From Chloroflexota bacterium (lineage in GTDB: Bacteria > Chloroflexota > Anaerolineae > Anaerolineales > Anaerolineaceae), in assembly GCA_021372725.1 (NCBI GenBank), contig JAJFTV010000074.1, forward strand, positions 1 to 47,519: a stretch of 47,519 nt of DNA, written 5' to 3'. The notes beneath the pieces are model-generated. The model ran no database searches. It was not told the origin of the DNA and saw nothing but the letters and a program-made list of their open reading frames with translations. The translations under genes and the position numbers were made by a program. Each line of letters starts with the position of its first letter. Position 1 is the first letter of the stretch. Of the stretch, positions 26,302 through 33,758 are shown one piece after another.

Positions 26302-27645
26302 TCATAAGGGCCAGATGTTTGAAGAGCAGCGCGGGAACAAGGCGTTCAGAAGCGGGCGGGATAAACTGTCCAGCAGGCAATCCGGAAACATGTGTTTGAT
26401 CTCATCCAGTGAACGATAACCGAACAACAGTTGTAAAAACGTCAATCCCGGAAAACTTGCCTGGCAATCCGTATCACCGGTAAAAGGCACCTGCTCTGCT
26501 TTTTCAAGCCTGCCATGGTTGAAACCCAGAATCAATTTGCTGCGGTAAAAACTGATATTTATCTCACCGGTGTGCCCGCTGCACCATGAATTTTCCAGTC
26601 TGTTTTCCAACACCGGAGCCACCTTTCGCAAAAAGGCGGGCATATCGGGAACCCGCATGTACCATGAATACTCGTGCGCTTTGCAAGGCAGGCTCTGCTC
26701 AACTACCTGGTATGCCGGATGGCCGCTGTCCAGGTAAAGACCAATTCCGGTACAGGTCTTGCCTTTCGTCGCGGCATATTCCTGGCCCGTTTTGAGCAGA
26801 TGCTGAAGAACAACCGGTGTGACCTCCAGATAAGATACTCCTGGCTTCAATGTGTACCAGTAGCAACCCAGTGAGGTTTCATCGACATAATCCGGGCCCA
26901 GGTCTGTTGGGTGAAGGAAAAATCCAAGTGGCTCATTTTGAGGACTTTCGATCATCCAAACCACCCGGTAATCACCTGATTTTGGTGAGCGAACAAAAAG
27001 TTCACCCCGCCAGATTTCTTCAGGGCGCGGGCAGGCCAGCAGAAGCCGGTCGCAGGACTGCCGGTATAAACCGGCAATAAATGAAAGATCTTTTTCTTCA
27101 GCGGAGCGGATTCGGTACGATTCCTTCTGCCTCTCTGTTACGGCAGGCAGGCTGTCGGGGGTACCTCTCCAACCCCCTTCCATTTCGACACACATTTCGT
27201 ACCCAAACAGGCGGTAATAATACGGAATGCCGGTGATGCCCTGCAGCAGTTCTCCGCGCTGCCGGCTCCATTCATGAACCACCTCAAACAGGGCACGGAC
27301 TAATCCCCTATTCCGATATTCCGGATCCGTCGCCACGGTTTCCGGTCGCCCGGCAGGGATGGAGATGCCCCCATACGTCCACGTTTGGGAGATCAGATTC
27401 ATGGCAGACACAATCTTGCCGCTGCGATCATCCTCGATGAAAACGAAATCATCCTCCTGAAAAGTAGGATGTTTGCCATTCAAAAGGTCATCCACATAAG
27501 CGTAAAATGATTCATCCGGGCTGCCGTCAGATTTCTTGAATATCGTGCTGTAAAAACGCGCCAGCCGTTCCGAATCACTGCGGGTGCTCCGGTAAATGGT
27601 CAAATTGTCATCTATTTTCTTCAAGAAGGCAGAATTGGCGGACAT
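26302..27645 (-). CDS. Eis-like GNAT acetyltransferase
   Basis: A 447-residue protein with the layout of the Eis family: two GNAT lobes and a C-terminal sterol-carrier-like domain. The acetyl-CoA pyrophosphate loop is visible at ~105-122 (VATDPEYRNRGLVRALFE, with RNRGL as the R/Q-x-x-G-x segment). Eis of mycobacteria acetylates aminoglycosides and peptides; others in the family have unknown substrates. The protein does not end in the free-carboxylate Phe typical of Eis but in SNIWPL. GAGG lies about nine bases before the ATG. It is not obviously cotranscribed with dnaN, which has its own promoter in the 178-base gap. Confidence 0.75.
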   Translation of the reverse strand: MSANSAFLKKIDDNLTIYRSTRSDSERLARFYSTIFKKSDGSPDESFYAYVDDLLNGKHPTFQEDDFVFIEDDRSGKIVSAMNLISQTWTYGGISIPAGRPETVATDPEYRNRGLVRALFEVVHEWSRQRGELLQGITGIPYYYRLFGYEMCVEMEGGWRGTPDSLPAVTERQKESYRIRSAEEKDLSFIAGLYRQSCDRLLLACPRPEEIWRGELFVRSPKSGDYRVVWMIESPQNEPLGFFLHPTDLGPDYVDETSLGCYWYTLKPGVSYLEVTPVVLQHLLKTGQEYAATKGKTCTGIGLYLDSGHPAYQVVEQSLPCKAHEYSWYMRVPDMPAFLRKVAPVLENRLENSWCSGHTGEINISFYRSKLILGFNHGRLEKAEQVPFTGDTDCQASFPGLTFLQLLFGYRSLDEIKHMFPDCLLDSLSRPLLNALFPRCSSNIWPL

Positions 27646-27980
27646 ATAAAAAACCTCACTTTTCTTTTAGCCCTCCCCAAGCATACCCCGTTTGACCGGG
27701 TTTGAGACGAGAAAACCGGCCACAGTCTGCTGGACTGGATGATAGCACTTTCAGAGGAACAATTTTGGTTCAGAAATATTGATTGTTTGCTGAAGGGCTG
27801 TCCAAATATTCTTCTCCTTCATTTTTTGGACCGCCTTTTATGGGTTGTTTAATTATAGCAGCACTTTTTGAAGTTGACAGGTGATTTAGCAGATGAGATG
27901 ACAGACGGGAAAAACATTGGAGTGGTCTTCCTTTCGGCCCCTCCAATGTTGTAATCTCAAAAAAAGCTAAAGATTCAGTG
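27646..27980. other. Spacer between acetyltransferase and rubrerythrin genes
   Basis: This 335-base stretch holds the rubrerythrin terminator (27908-27950) and a possible extended -10, TGCTATCAT on the minus strand (27747-27739), for the acetyltransferase gene. The rest shows nothing I can name. Confidence 0.45.
27908..27950 (-). terminator. Rho-independent terminator of the rubrerythrin gene
   Basis: On the minus strand AACATTGGAG pairs with CTCCAATGTT across an 18-base loop that can pair further, followed by a run of T. It lies 30 bases after the rubrerythrin stop. Confidence 0.7.
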
Positions 27981-28478
27981 TCAATCGACCCGGATAAAAC
28001 GATCCCCTCTTCCACCACAAACCGGGCAGACATCAGGGGCAAAACCGGCATGTGTATACCCGCAGGTAGGGCAGACATAATAAGGATAAGTTTCCTCCCC
28101 TTTCCCCAAATTTTGTAGCATTTCCTTATACAAAACTTCATGCCCCTTCTCCACTTCCAGGGCATACCGGAAGGTCCTCATGGCAGCCTTATTATTGGCC
28201 GCAGTTGCTTCTTCCAGAAAAGGAGGATACATAGTGTTTGCTTCGTAATGCTCACCGTCAACGCCGGTCTGTAAATTTTCAGCCGTGCTTTTTACTGCCT
28301 CCAGAGCACGCAGATGGTTGTGGGCATGGATCGTTTCTGCCTGCGCTGCTGCCCGGAAGAGCCTGGCTGCCTGGGGAAAGCCTTCTTTTTCTGCTTTTTC
28401 TGCGAATGCCAGGTATTTTCGATTGGCCTGCGATTCTCCTGCAAAAGCCTCCCACAGATTCTCAGTTGTCTTGTTCAT
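27981..28478 (-). CDS. Rubrerythrin
   Basis: Rubrerythrin reduces hydrogen peroxide in anaerobes and microaerophiles, using a di-iron centre and a rubredoxin-type iron site. The N-terminal four-helix domain shows the ligand motifs AFAGESQANRKY and AQAETIHAHNH, then EEATAANNKAA and ALEVEKGHEVLY. The C-terminal rubredoxin-like domain has CPTCGY and CPVCGG, giving the four iron cysteines. Two ATGs stand side by side at 28481 and 28478; AGGAGG lies two bases from the first and five from the second, so I chose the second. It has its own promoter and terminator and is therefore a single-gene unit. It supports an anaerobic host. Confidence 0.93.
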   Translation of the reverse strand: MNKTTENLWEAFAGESQANRKYLAFAEKAEKEGFPQAARLFRAAAQAETIHAHNHLRALEAVKSTAENLQTGVDGEHYEANTMYPPFLEEATAANNKAAMRTFRYALEVEKGHEVLYKEMLQNLGKGEETYPYYVCPTCGYTHAGFAPDVCPVCGGRGDRFIRVD

Positions 28479-28511
28479 CATTGCCTCCTGTACATTTGGA
28501 AATTTATTAAA

Positions 28512-28540
28512 ATCTTAACCAAATTTATTCAATTTGTCAA
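28512..28540 (-). promoter_or_regulatory. Sigma-70-like promoter of the rubrerythrin gene
   Basis: On the minus strand a perfect TTGACA (28540-28535) is 17 bases from TAAGAT (28517-28512). The start of transcription would be near 28505, about 25 bases before the gene. The flanking AT-rich sequence fits a strong promoter. No PerR-type box was recognised. Confidence 0.55.
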
Positions 28541-28551
28541 ATTTATCTTCT

Positions 28552-28811
28552 GAGGGTGTTGAATAAGTCCTTTTATTTAGATGGTGGTATTGCATAACCT
28601 GCATAAAACGAGGTCGTTGCCAATCTCACGGCCGTCACCTAACCCCCCCTTCCCAAGACGGGAAGGGGGTGAAAATCCCTTTCTCTGGGGTTTTTTGAGC
28701 CGTTTTACGGCTCAAAAAACCCCAGTAAGCGGTTTCTCCGCCCAGCAGGGGCGGGGATAAAGGGGTGGGGTGCAGTAGATCCAAAACTTTGGACACTTTT
28801 TCAACACCCTC
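28552..28811. mobile_element. MITE-like element with inverted ends
   Basis: The ends read GAGGGTGTTGAATAAGT and, on the other strand, GAGGGTGTTGAAAAAGT, matching at 16 of 17 positions. The roughly 260 bases between them hold no gene but contain two strong hairpins, CCCCCTTCCC/GGGAAGGGGG at 28645-28669 and the repeated palindrome at 28685-28725. Terminal repeats with no transposase are the layout of a MITE or the remnant of an insertion sequence. I see no clear target-site duplication. Confidence 0.5.
28685..28725. repeat. Long palindrome, copy 2 of the repeated hairpin
   Basis: Two perfect 18-base arms flank a TTTTA loop. The inner 35 bases differ from the copy at 24863-24909 only in the loop. 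This copy lies inside the MITE-like element. Confidence 0.75.
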
Positions 28812-28840
28812 GTTAACAAACTTCCTCATTGGACAGCTTG

Positions 28841-28849
28841 TGCTATAAT
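28841..28849 (+). promoter_or_regulatory. Extended -10 promoter of the epimerase gene
   Basis: TGCTATAAT is a perfect extended -10, 30 bases outside the right end of the MITE-like element. The start of transcription would be near 28856, about 100 bases before the ATG at 28955. No good -35 is present. Confidence 0.5.
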
Positions 28850-28954
28850 GCAACAAAATCAGGCTTCAAAAAATTTCTTGAACTTCACCTTCCCCGAATT
28901 GCTTATCTGGTTTATACATCAACAATTTCCAGGAACAGGATTGGAACATTATTC

Positions 28955-29884
28955 ATGCAATTTCTCATCACAGGTGCAGCAGGCTTTTTAGGGACAGCAT
29001 TGTCCAACAGGCTGGCCCGGGAAGGTCACTTTGTAAGGGGGGTGGATGACCTTTCGACTGGGGATCCGAACGGGCTCTCTCCGGAAATTCATTTTACGCG
29101 CGGCGACATCAACGACCGGCCAAAACTGTGGACGCTTCTGCAAGACGTTGATTGTGTATATCACCTGGCAGCCCGGGTTCTGGTATCCGAATCGGTTCTT
29201 TACCCGCGCGAATATAATCAGGTAAATGTAGGCGGCACAGTAACCCTGATGGAAGCCATGCGCGATGTGGGCGTAAGGCGCGTTGTATTCATCTCATCCG
29301 GTGCAGTTTACGGTGAACAGGCAAGTCAGCCTGTGAGGGAAGATGCCCGGCCCAATCCGCAATCACCCTATGCTGTGTCCAAACTGGCGGCCGAATCCTA
29401 TATACAAACCATCGGGCAGCTCTGGAAAATTGAAACCGTTTGCCTGCGCGTTTTTAATGCCTACGGCCCGGGGCAGTACCTGCCGGCAGCCCATGCGCCT
29501 GTCGTCCCCAATTTTCTGAAACAAGCCCTGTTGAACGGTACCCTGGTGGTACATGGCAACGGAAACCAGACCCGCGACTATGTGTATGTGGACGATGTAG
29601 TCAATGCCATGGCTGCCGCCTCGACCGCCGACCGGGTTAACCGGCAAATTATCAACGTTGGCAGCGGTGTGGAAACCAATGTGCACCAACTGGTGCAGAT
29701 GGTCATCGATGCCACCGGAGCCAAGCCGCAGGTGATGTTCAATCAACGGGATGACCGCGGACCCGACAGGTTATGTGCTGATCTGACACTGGCGAGAGAA
29801 CTGCTGGACTATCAGCCGTTGATATCACTGGAAAGAGGACTTCAACTGACACTGGAAAATGACCCGCGCTTCAAAATTCGGTAA
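28955..29884 (+). CDS. NAD-dependent sugar-nucleotide epimerase/dehydratase
   Basis: An extended short-chain dehydrogenase of 309 residues, acting on nucleotide sugars in the cytoplasm. The NAD loop GAAGFLG is at residues ~7-13. The catalytic Ser lies in FISSGAVYG and the catalytic pair in SPYAVSK (Tyr-x3-Lys). NAYGPGQ and the DYVYVDDVV segment are typical of UDP-glucose 4-epimerase-like and related dehydratase enzymes. The ATG at 28955 starts the Rossmann strand MQFLIT directly; a longer frame from 28829 would run through the promoter. The exact sugar is not determined. It fits the glycan theme of the window. Confidence 0.85.
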   Translation: MQFLITGAAGFLGTALSNRLAREGHFVRGVDDLSTGDPNGLSPEIHFTRGDINDRPKLWTLLQDVDCVYHLAARVLVSESVLYPREYNQVNVGGTVTLMEAMRDVGVRRVVFISSGAVYGEQASQPVREDARPNPQSPYAVSKLAAESYIQTIGQLWKIETVCLRVFNAYGPGQYLPAAHAPVVPNFLKQALLNGTLVVHGNGNQTRDYVYVDDVVNAMAAASTADRVNRQIINVGSGVETNVHQLVQMVIDATGAKPQVMFNQRDDRGPDRLCADLTLARELLDYQPLISLERGLQLTLENDPRFKIR

Positions 29885-29999
29885 TCTTCTGGCCTATCTT
29901 TGAGGCTGGTATTTTGTTCCACACCGGCATACCTGTTGAATCTTCTCTATATGCAGATGCTGTCACCTCTACAATCGGGTAGAAGACTCTCCTAATAAG

Positions 30000-30154
30000 C
30001 TTGAAATTGGATCTGCAGGTCAAGGTGGGCGAGGTGTTTCGGATGAGATCATCCTGGCGTAACTATCCCCGTTGTCACGCTGAACGCAGTGAAGCGTCCG
30101 CCCAAGAGTCTGCGTCACAATTAACACGATATGGAAACAGTATATTGGCGTATC
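30000..30154 (+). repeat. Dispersed repeat, copy A
   Basis: About 155 bases that align with 47293-47447 at roughly 85-90% identity by eye, with one single-base gap. The core CACGCTGAACGCAGTGAAG followed by CGTCCGCCCAAGAG recurs in shorter form at 38096. It is non-coding, and the neighbouring genes differ at each copy. Confidence 0.75.
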
Positions 30155-30192
30155 CTTCCGGGTCATGCGATCCCAAAGGACGGGGTTTCGTT

Positions 30193-30198
30193 TACAAT
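30193..30198 (+). promoter_or_regulatory. -10 hexamer for a leaderless DNA-glycosylase mRNA
   Basis: TACAAT ends seven bases before the ATG at 30206, and no ribosome-binding site is present. This repeats the spacing seen at four other genes in the window. Confidence 0.38.
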
Positions 30199-30205
30199 AA
30201 CTTTT

Positions 30206-30793
30206 ATGATTTCAACACGCCTGAGTGCCGATTTTTTTGACCGTTCCCCGATCATCGTGGCACGCGAGCTGCTGGGGCAGCGTCTGGTGCGTGTGTTGGA
30301 CGGGCAGCGTCTGGCTGGTTTGATCACCGAAACCGAAGCCTATAATGGCGAAGAAGACCTGGCCTGTCATGCAAGAGCAGGGCTTACCCGGCGCACAAAG
30401 ATCATGTATGGCTTGCCTGGCCATACCTACGTTTATTTCACCTATGGCATGCACTGGATGCTGAACTTCGTCACCGGGCCCGGAAACTTCCCGTCTGCGG
30501 TTCTGCTGCGTGGTGTTGTAGCAGTGGAAGGTCTGCCAGTCATCGCCTCACGCCGGTTGAACCGCCCGCAGGCAGAATGGACGGATGGCCCGGCAAAAAT
30601 CTGCCAGGCATTCAATATTGACAATTGCCTGAACGGGCATTGGATGTGCGGCTCCGCAAGCCAACTGTGGGTGGAAAAGGAGCAGCCGGTGGCGGATGAA
30701 CAGGTTGCCATTACCGCGCGGATCGGGATCAGTCGCGTCCCCGAACCCTGGAGAAGCAAGCCCTGGCGGTTTCTGGCCCACCTTGAGCCATAA
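30206..30793 (+). CDS. 3-methyladenine DNA glycosylase, AAG/MPG type
   Basis: This enzyme removes alkylated purines and starts base excision repair. The 195-residue protein shows the family blocks in order: ELLGQRLVR, ITETEAYNGEEDLACHA with the catalytic-site Glu, RTKIMYGLPGHTYVYFTYGMH, then WTDGPAKICQAF. These match the mammalian-type AAG found in many bacteria rather than TagA or AlkA. I chose ATG 30206, because the longer frame from 30131 would enter the dispersed repeat. Bactofilin follows after 76 bases and may have its own start signal. Identity is secure. Confidence 0.93.
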   Translation: MISTRLSADFFDRSPIIVARELLGQRLVRVLDGQRLAGLITETEAYNGEEDLACHARAGLTRRTKIMYGLPGHTYVYFTYGMHWMLNFVTGPGNFPSAVLLRGVVAVEGLPVIASRRLNRPQAEWTDGPAKICQAFNIDNCLNGHWMCGSASQLWVEKEQPVADEQVAITARIGISRVPEPWRSKPWRFLAHLEP

Positions 30794-30869
30794 TTTAGGG
30801 GTGGGGTGACAATAGGATGATTCCGCAATTAAGCTATAATAAACCCCATTCAGGAGTGGAAAAGCAGGC

Positions 30870-31313
30870 ATGTTTCGCAAGAAAACATCCCCCGGTGTAG
30901 AACAAACCCGTCCCATCGAACGGGTGACATCCGTATTAGGGCCCGGCATCAACTGGAAAGGCAGTTTGCGCGGCAGTGGAGGTATCCGTATAGAGGGCGC
31001 TTTTGAAGGGGATATCACCATCCGCGGCCTGGTGGTGGTGGGTGAGACCGGCCGCGTAAACTGCGAGAACATTACAGCCAACACGGTTGTGGTGGCGGGT
31101 GTGGTGCATGGCAACATCTCCACCGAGCGGCTCGAGATACGCAGCACCGGCCGGGTATGGGGAGATGTGGTAACCGTGGTTTTCTCCACCGAGGACGGAT
31201 CTTTTCTGCGCGGGCAAGTGCGAATGGAAGAGGAAATTGATCTCGGCCTTGCCCCGCTGCTGGGTCCAACCATTACCGTCGAAGAAACGCCAACGGATGA
31301 GGAGAAACTTTGA
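30870..31313 (+). CDS. Bactofilin
   Basis: Bactofilins are beta-helical proteins that polymerise without nucleotides into membrane-bound filaments and guide local wall or envelope work. The 147-residue protein has the core at ~20-125, with the repeated beta-helix rungs: SLRGSGGIRIEGAFEGDI, VVVGETGRV, VVVAGVVHGNI, LEIRSTGRV and LRGQVRM. Short disordered tails at both ends, the first with basic residues, match the family. AGGAG lies before the ATG. A TATAAT at 30835-30840 may be its -10. The stop shares one base with the start of the next gene (TGATG), so the pair is coupled. Confidence 0.9.
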   Translation: MFRKKTSPGVEQTRPIERVTSVLGPGINWKGSLRGSGGIRIEGAFEGDITIRGLVVVGETGRVNCENITANTVVVAGVVHGNISTERLEIRSTGRVWGDVVTVVFSTEDGSFLRGQVRMEEEIDLGLAPLLGPTITVEETPTDEEKL

Positions 31314-32059
31314 TGGATGTTGCAACCCGCAACTTTCTGCTGCTGAAACTGGCCGAAACCCTGGGAGTTATAGCCGTGATCATGATTGCCGGCACCAGCC
31401 AGCGGCTGAAATATAAGCCGGTTCAATTCAAATATCCGCAACGTGAGGGGCGGGCCAGCATCACCGTCTTCATTCTCGTTTTAGCTGCTACGGTCATTTT
31501 TTACTTCACCCCGGTGGGTAAAAATATCCTTTCGAATGGCAGTGAACGATCACTGATCGGGCAGTTCATCATTGCGCTGGTTTGCCTGGCCATCGCGGCT
31601 GTTGCCTTATTCTACCGGCATCAGCCGCTGTTAAGCACCGGATGGGGAGCCAAGCCCAATCTGACGCTGGGACTGCGCATCGGGGTGATGCTTGTGTTTC
31701 TGGTCATTTTTTTGCGCGGCAAGGTCATGTCCATCGTGGATGGTGTGACGGCTTCCGAGGGTATAGCGCTCCTCCTGCTATTGGGCATTTGCCTGGCGGA
31801 AGAGACAATTTTCCGCGGCTACTTGCAGCTTCGTATCACCTCATGGCTCGGTAAACCGGCTGGCTGGCTGGCCACATCGGCCTTGTTTGTGATCTGGCAG
31901 TTACCCCGTCTGCTGACATCCCCTGCGGATTTATGGTTGAACCTGACCGTCATTATCATTCAAAGTCTGTTGCTCGGATGGCTGATGCAAAAAACCGGGC
32001 ATGTGATTGCCCCGGCACTGTACCGGGCTATTTCCGACTGGTTGACCATTCTTAATTAG
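31313..32059 (+). CDS. CPBP-type membrane protein with degenerate protease motifs
   Basis: A 248-residue protein with about seven membrane segments and the C-terminal CPBP (CAAX protease and bacteriocin-processing) core. Motif 1, EETIFRG, is intact with Glu163, Glu164 and Arg168. Motif 2 is normally FxxxH, but here it is FVIWQ with Gln196. Motif 3 normally starts with His, but here it is LYRAISD with Arg238. Both histidines needed around the metal or the active site are missing, so it may be a scaffold or pseudoprotease. I chose ATG 31313, one base into the bactofilin stop; GAGGAG lies eight bases upstream. Linkage to bactofilin suggests a partnership in the envelope. Confidence 0.65.
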   Translation: MDVATRNFLLLKLAETLGVIAVIMIAGTSQRLKYKPVQFKYPQREGRASITVFILVLAATVIFYFTPVGKNILSNGSERSLIGQFIIALVCLAIAAVALFYRHQPLLSTGWGAKPNLTLGLRIGVMLVFLVIFLRGKVMSIVDGVTASEGIALLLLLGICLAEETIFRGYLQLRITSWLGKPAGWLATSALFVIWQLPRLLTSPADLWLNLTVIIIQSLLLGWLMQKTGHVIAPALYRAISDWLTILN

Positions 32060-32069
32060 GTATACCTGC

Positions 32070-33734
32070 ATGCGCATGTCAAATCTCTTTGTCCGCACTC
32101 TGCGAGAGGCGCCCTCGCAGGTAGTGCTAACCAGTCACAAATTGTTGGCCCGGGCCGGGTATCTCCAGGAAATTGGAAAAGGCGGCTTTACCATCCTGCC
32201 CTTTGGCCTGCGTGCCATCCAGAACATGGAACAAACTTTTCTTACCCGGTTGGACACAGAAACAACGTTGCTGGAGCTCCCAGCGGTGCTTTCCCATGAA
32301 GGCAGCTCCACATCGGGGGCCGGGCCGGGTTTTATCGATCCGCAGGGACGCCAATTGAAACTTCCGTCCAATCCGGATATCATCATGGATGAAATTACCC
32401 GCCAGCATTTTACATCCTATCGTCAACTGCCGGCATTCTTATATTCCCATGACACATTCTGGGATGATGAGGTGCATCCTGGAAGTGGCCCATTGTATGG
32501 CCGTCAGCCGCGCACCCTTTCACTGTATGGATTTTTCCAGCAGGCCGGAGAGCGGGCCCAATGGCAGGAACAGATTTCGGCTGCCCTGGATAAATGGCTG
32601 TCGGAGCTGGACATTCCGATCATCCGCACCTGCAACCCGGAAAAACATTGGAGCGCTGATCCGGTGGAATGGTATTTTCGACACCCAAGCGGCAGAACAA
32701 CAATATACAGTTGCCTGGTCTGCGGATACACTGCTTCGCAACACAACGTAAAGTTCTGGCGCCACCCCCCCTGGGACGAAACTCCCCAACCAGCGGAAAA
32801 AGTAAGAACTCCAGGCTGCAAAACGATCGAGGCATTGGCAGCCTTTCTGGACATTCCCAAAGAGCGCACCGCCAAAGCTGTCTTTCTCATGGCAACATTG
32901 AGCGGGAAAGAGCAGTTTGTAATCGTCATCATTCCCGGAGACCGCGAGCTGGATGAACAACGGCTCGCAGAGGCTGCCGGTCTGACTGCCTGGCGGCCGG
33001 CTGCCGAAGACGAGGTCGCCGCCGCCGGTGCTGTGCCCGGTTATGGCTCGCCGGTTAACGTACGGGATGTCTATGTCGTTGTCGATACACAGATCCCTCT
33101 CTCGCCCAACCTGGTGGCGGGAGCCAATGAACCCGAATATCATCTGCTGAATGTCAATTGCGGGCGTGATTACACCGCCAGCCTGGTGGCGGATATCACC
33201 CACCCCCAACCCGGTGACTGCTGCCCTCACTGCCACGAAACCCTGCACTCAGAATCGGGTGTACCCGTTGCGAAATTATCCTTTCCTACAGGCGGGCACG
33301 TGGTGATGGATGCCAAGGCAAAGATCACTCCGCTTTATACACTGGCCTGCCGGATTTCATCGCTCAGACTGCTGGCCGCCGCAGCCGAAATGCATTCTGA
33401 TGAGCATGGGCTGGTGATGCCTTTTGCAGCATCGCCGTTCAAGGTTCATCTTGTTCTGCTGCCGGACAAGGAAGGACGGGCCCAAGTGCAGGCAGATGCA
33501 CTTTATGAGGAACTGCTCCGTTCCGGTATTGAACCGTTGTATGATGACCGGAATGAGCGCGCCGGGGTCAAATTCAATGATGCCGACCTGATCGGCATTC
33601 CCATTCGTATCACCATCAGCCAGCGCGGTTTGAATAATGGAGTTGTCGAGCTAAAGTTTCGCCAGAATGGAGAACCTCAGCAAATCCCCCTGGCGGAAAC
33701 TCTTCCACTGATCCAGCGGCTGCTGATACAATAA
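32070..33734 (+). CDS. Prolyl-tRNA synthetase homologue with eroded active site
   Basis: A 554-residue protein aligned by eye with bacterial ProRS over its whole length. The N-terminus (MRMSNLFVRTLREAP) and the C-terminal anticodon domain (~455-554, with DDRNERAGVKFNDADLIGIP) are typical. The inserted editing domain (~250-375) keeps the key Lys, here Lys269, and GDRELDE and VPGYGSPVN. In the catalytic core, however, GPTHEE is LPSNPD (98-103), the FRDE motif 2 is FWDDE (130-134), REFLMKDAYSF is RTLSLYGFF (148-156), and motif 3 GIGVSR is RISSLR (428-433). It has four lone Cys pairs such as CLVCG and CPHC. It is probably unable to charge tRNA and may act as a tRNA editing or binding protein. I give no symbol for that reason; proS is the usual name of the family. 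Confidence 0.78.
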   Translation: MRMSNLFVRTLREAPSQVVLTSHKLLARAGYLQEIGKGGFTILPFGLRAIQNMEQTFLTRLDTETTLLELPAVLSHEGSSTSGAGPGFIDPQGRQLKLPSNPDIIMDEITRQHFTSYRQLPAFLYSHDTFWDDEVHPGSGPLYGRQPRTLSLYGFFQQAGERAQWQEQISAALDKWLSELDIPIIRTCNPEKHWSADPVEWYFRHPSGRTTIYSCLVCGYTASQHNVKFWRHPPWDETPQPAEKVRTPGCKTIEALAAFLDIPKERTAKAVFLMATLSGKEQFVIVIIPGDRELDEQRLAEAAGLTAWRPAAEDEVAAAGAVPGYGSPVNVRDVYVVVDTQIPLSPNLVAGANEPEYHLLNVNCGRDYTASLVADITHPQPGDCCPHCHETLHSESGVPVAKLSFPTGGHVVMDAKAKITPLYTLACRISSLRLLAAAAEMHSDEHGLVMPFAASPFKVHLVLLPDKEGRAQVQADALYEELLRSGIEPLYDDRNERAGVKFNDADLIGIPIRITISQRGLNNGVVELKFRQNGEPQQIPLAETLPLIQRLLIQ

Positions 33735-33758
33735 TTACACAATTACAATAAAGGACCC

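Larger units (their letters stand above)
28482..28954. other. Spacer with rubrerythrin promoter, MITE-like element and epimerase promoter
   Basis: This 470-base stretch contains no gene. It holds the rubrerythrin promoter, an element with inverted ends (28552-28811) and an extended -10 for the epimerase gene (28841-28849). Confidence 0.6.
29885..30205. other. Spacer holding dispersed repeat copy A
   Basis: The 320 bases between the epimerase and the DNA glycosylase carry repeat copy A (30000-30154) and a -10-like hexamer just before the glycosylase. The first 115 bases show nothing I can name. Confidence 0.5.

Noticed and set aside
27770..28165. A 131-residue minus-strand frame overlapping rubrerythrin
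   Set aside because: It overlaps the real rubrerythrin gene in another frame and crosses its terminator.
30548..31441. A 297-residue minus-strand frame opposite the glycosylase, bactofilin and CPBP genes
   Set aside because: The plus-strand genes are recognised families; the antisense product is a low-complexity Arg/Ser/Pro chain.
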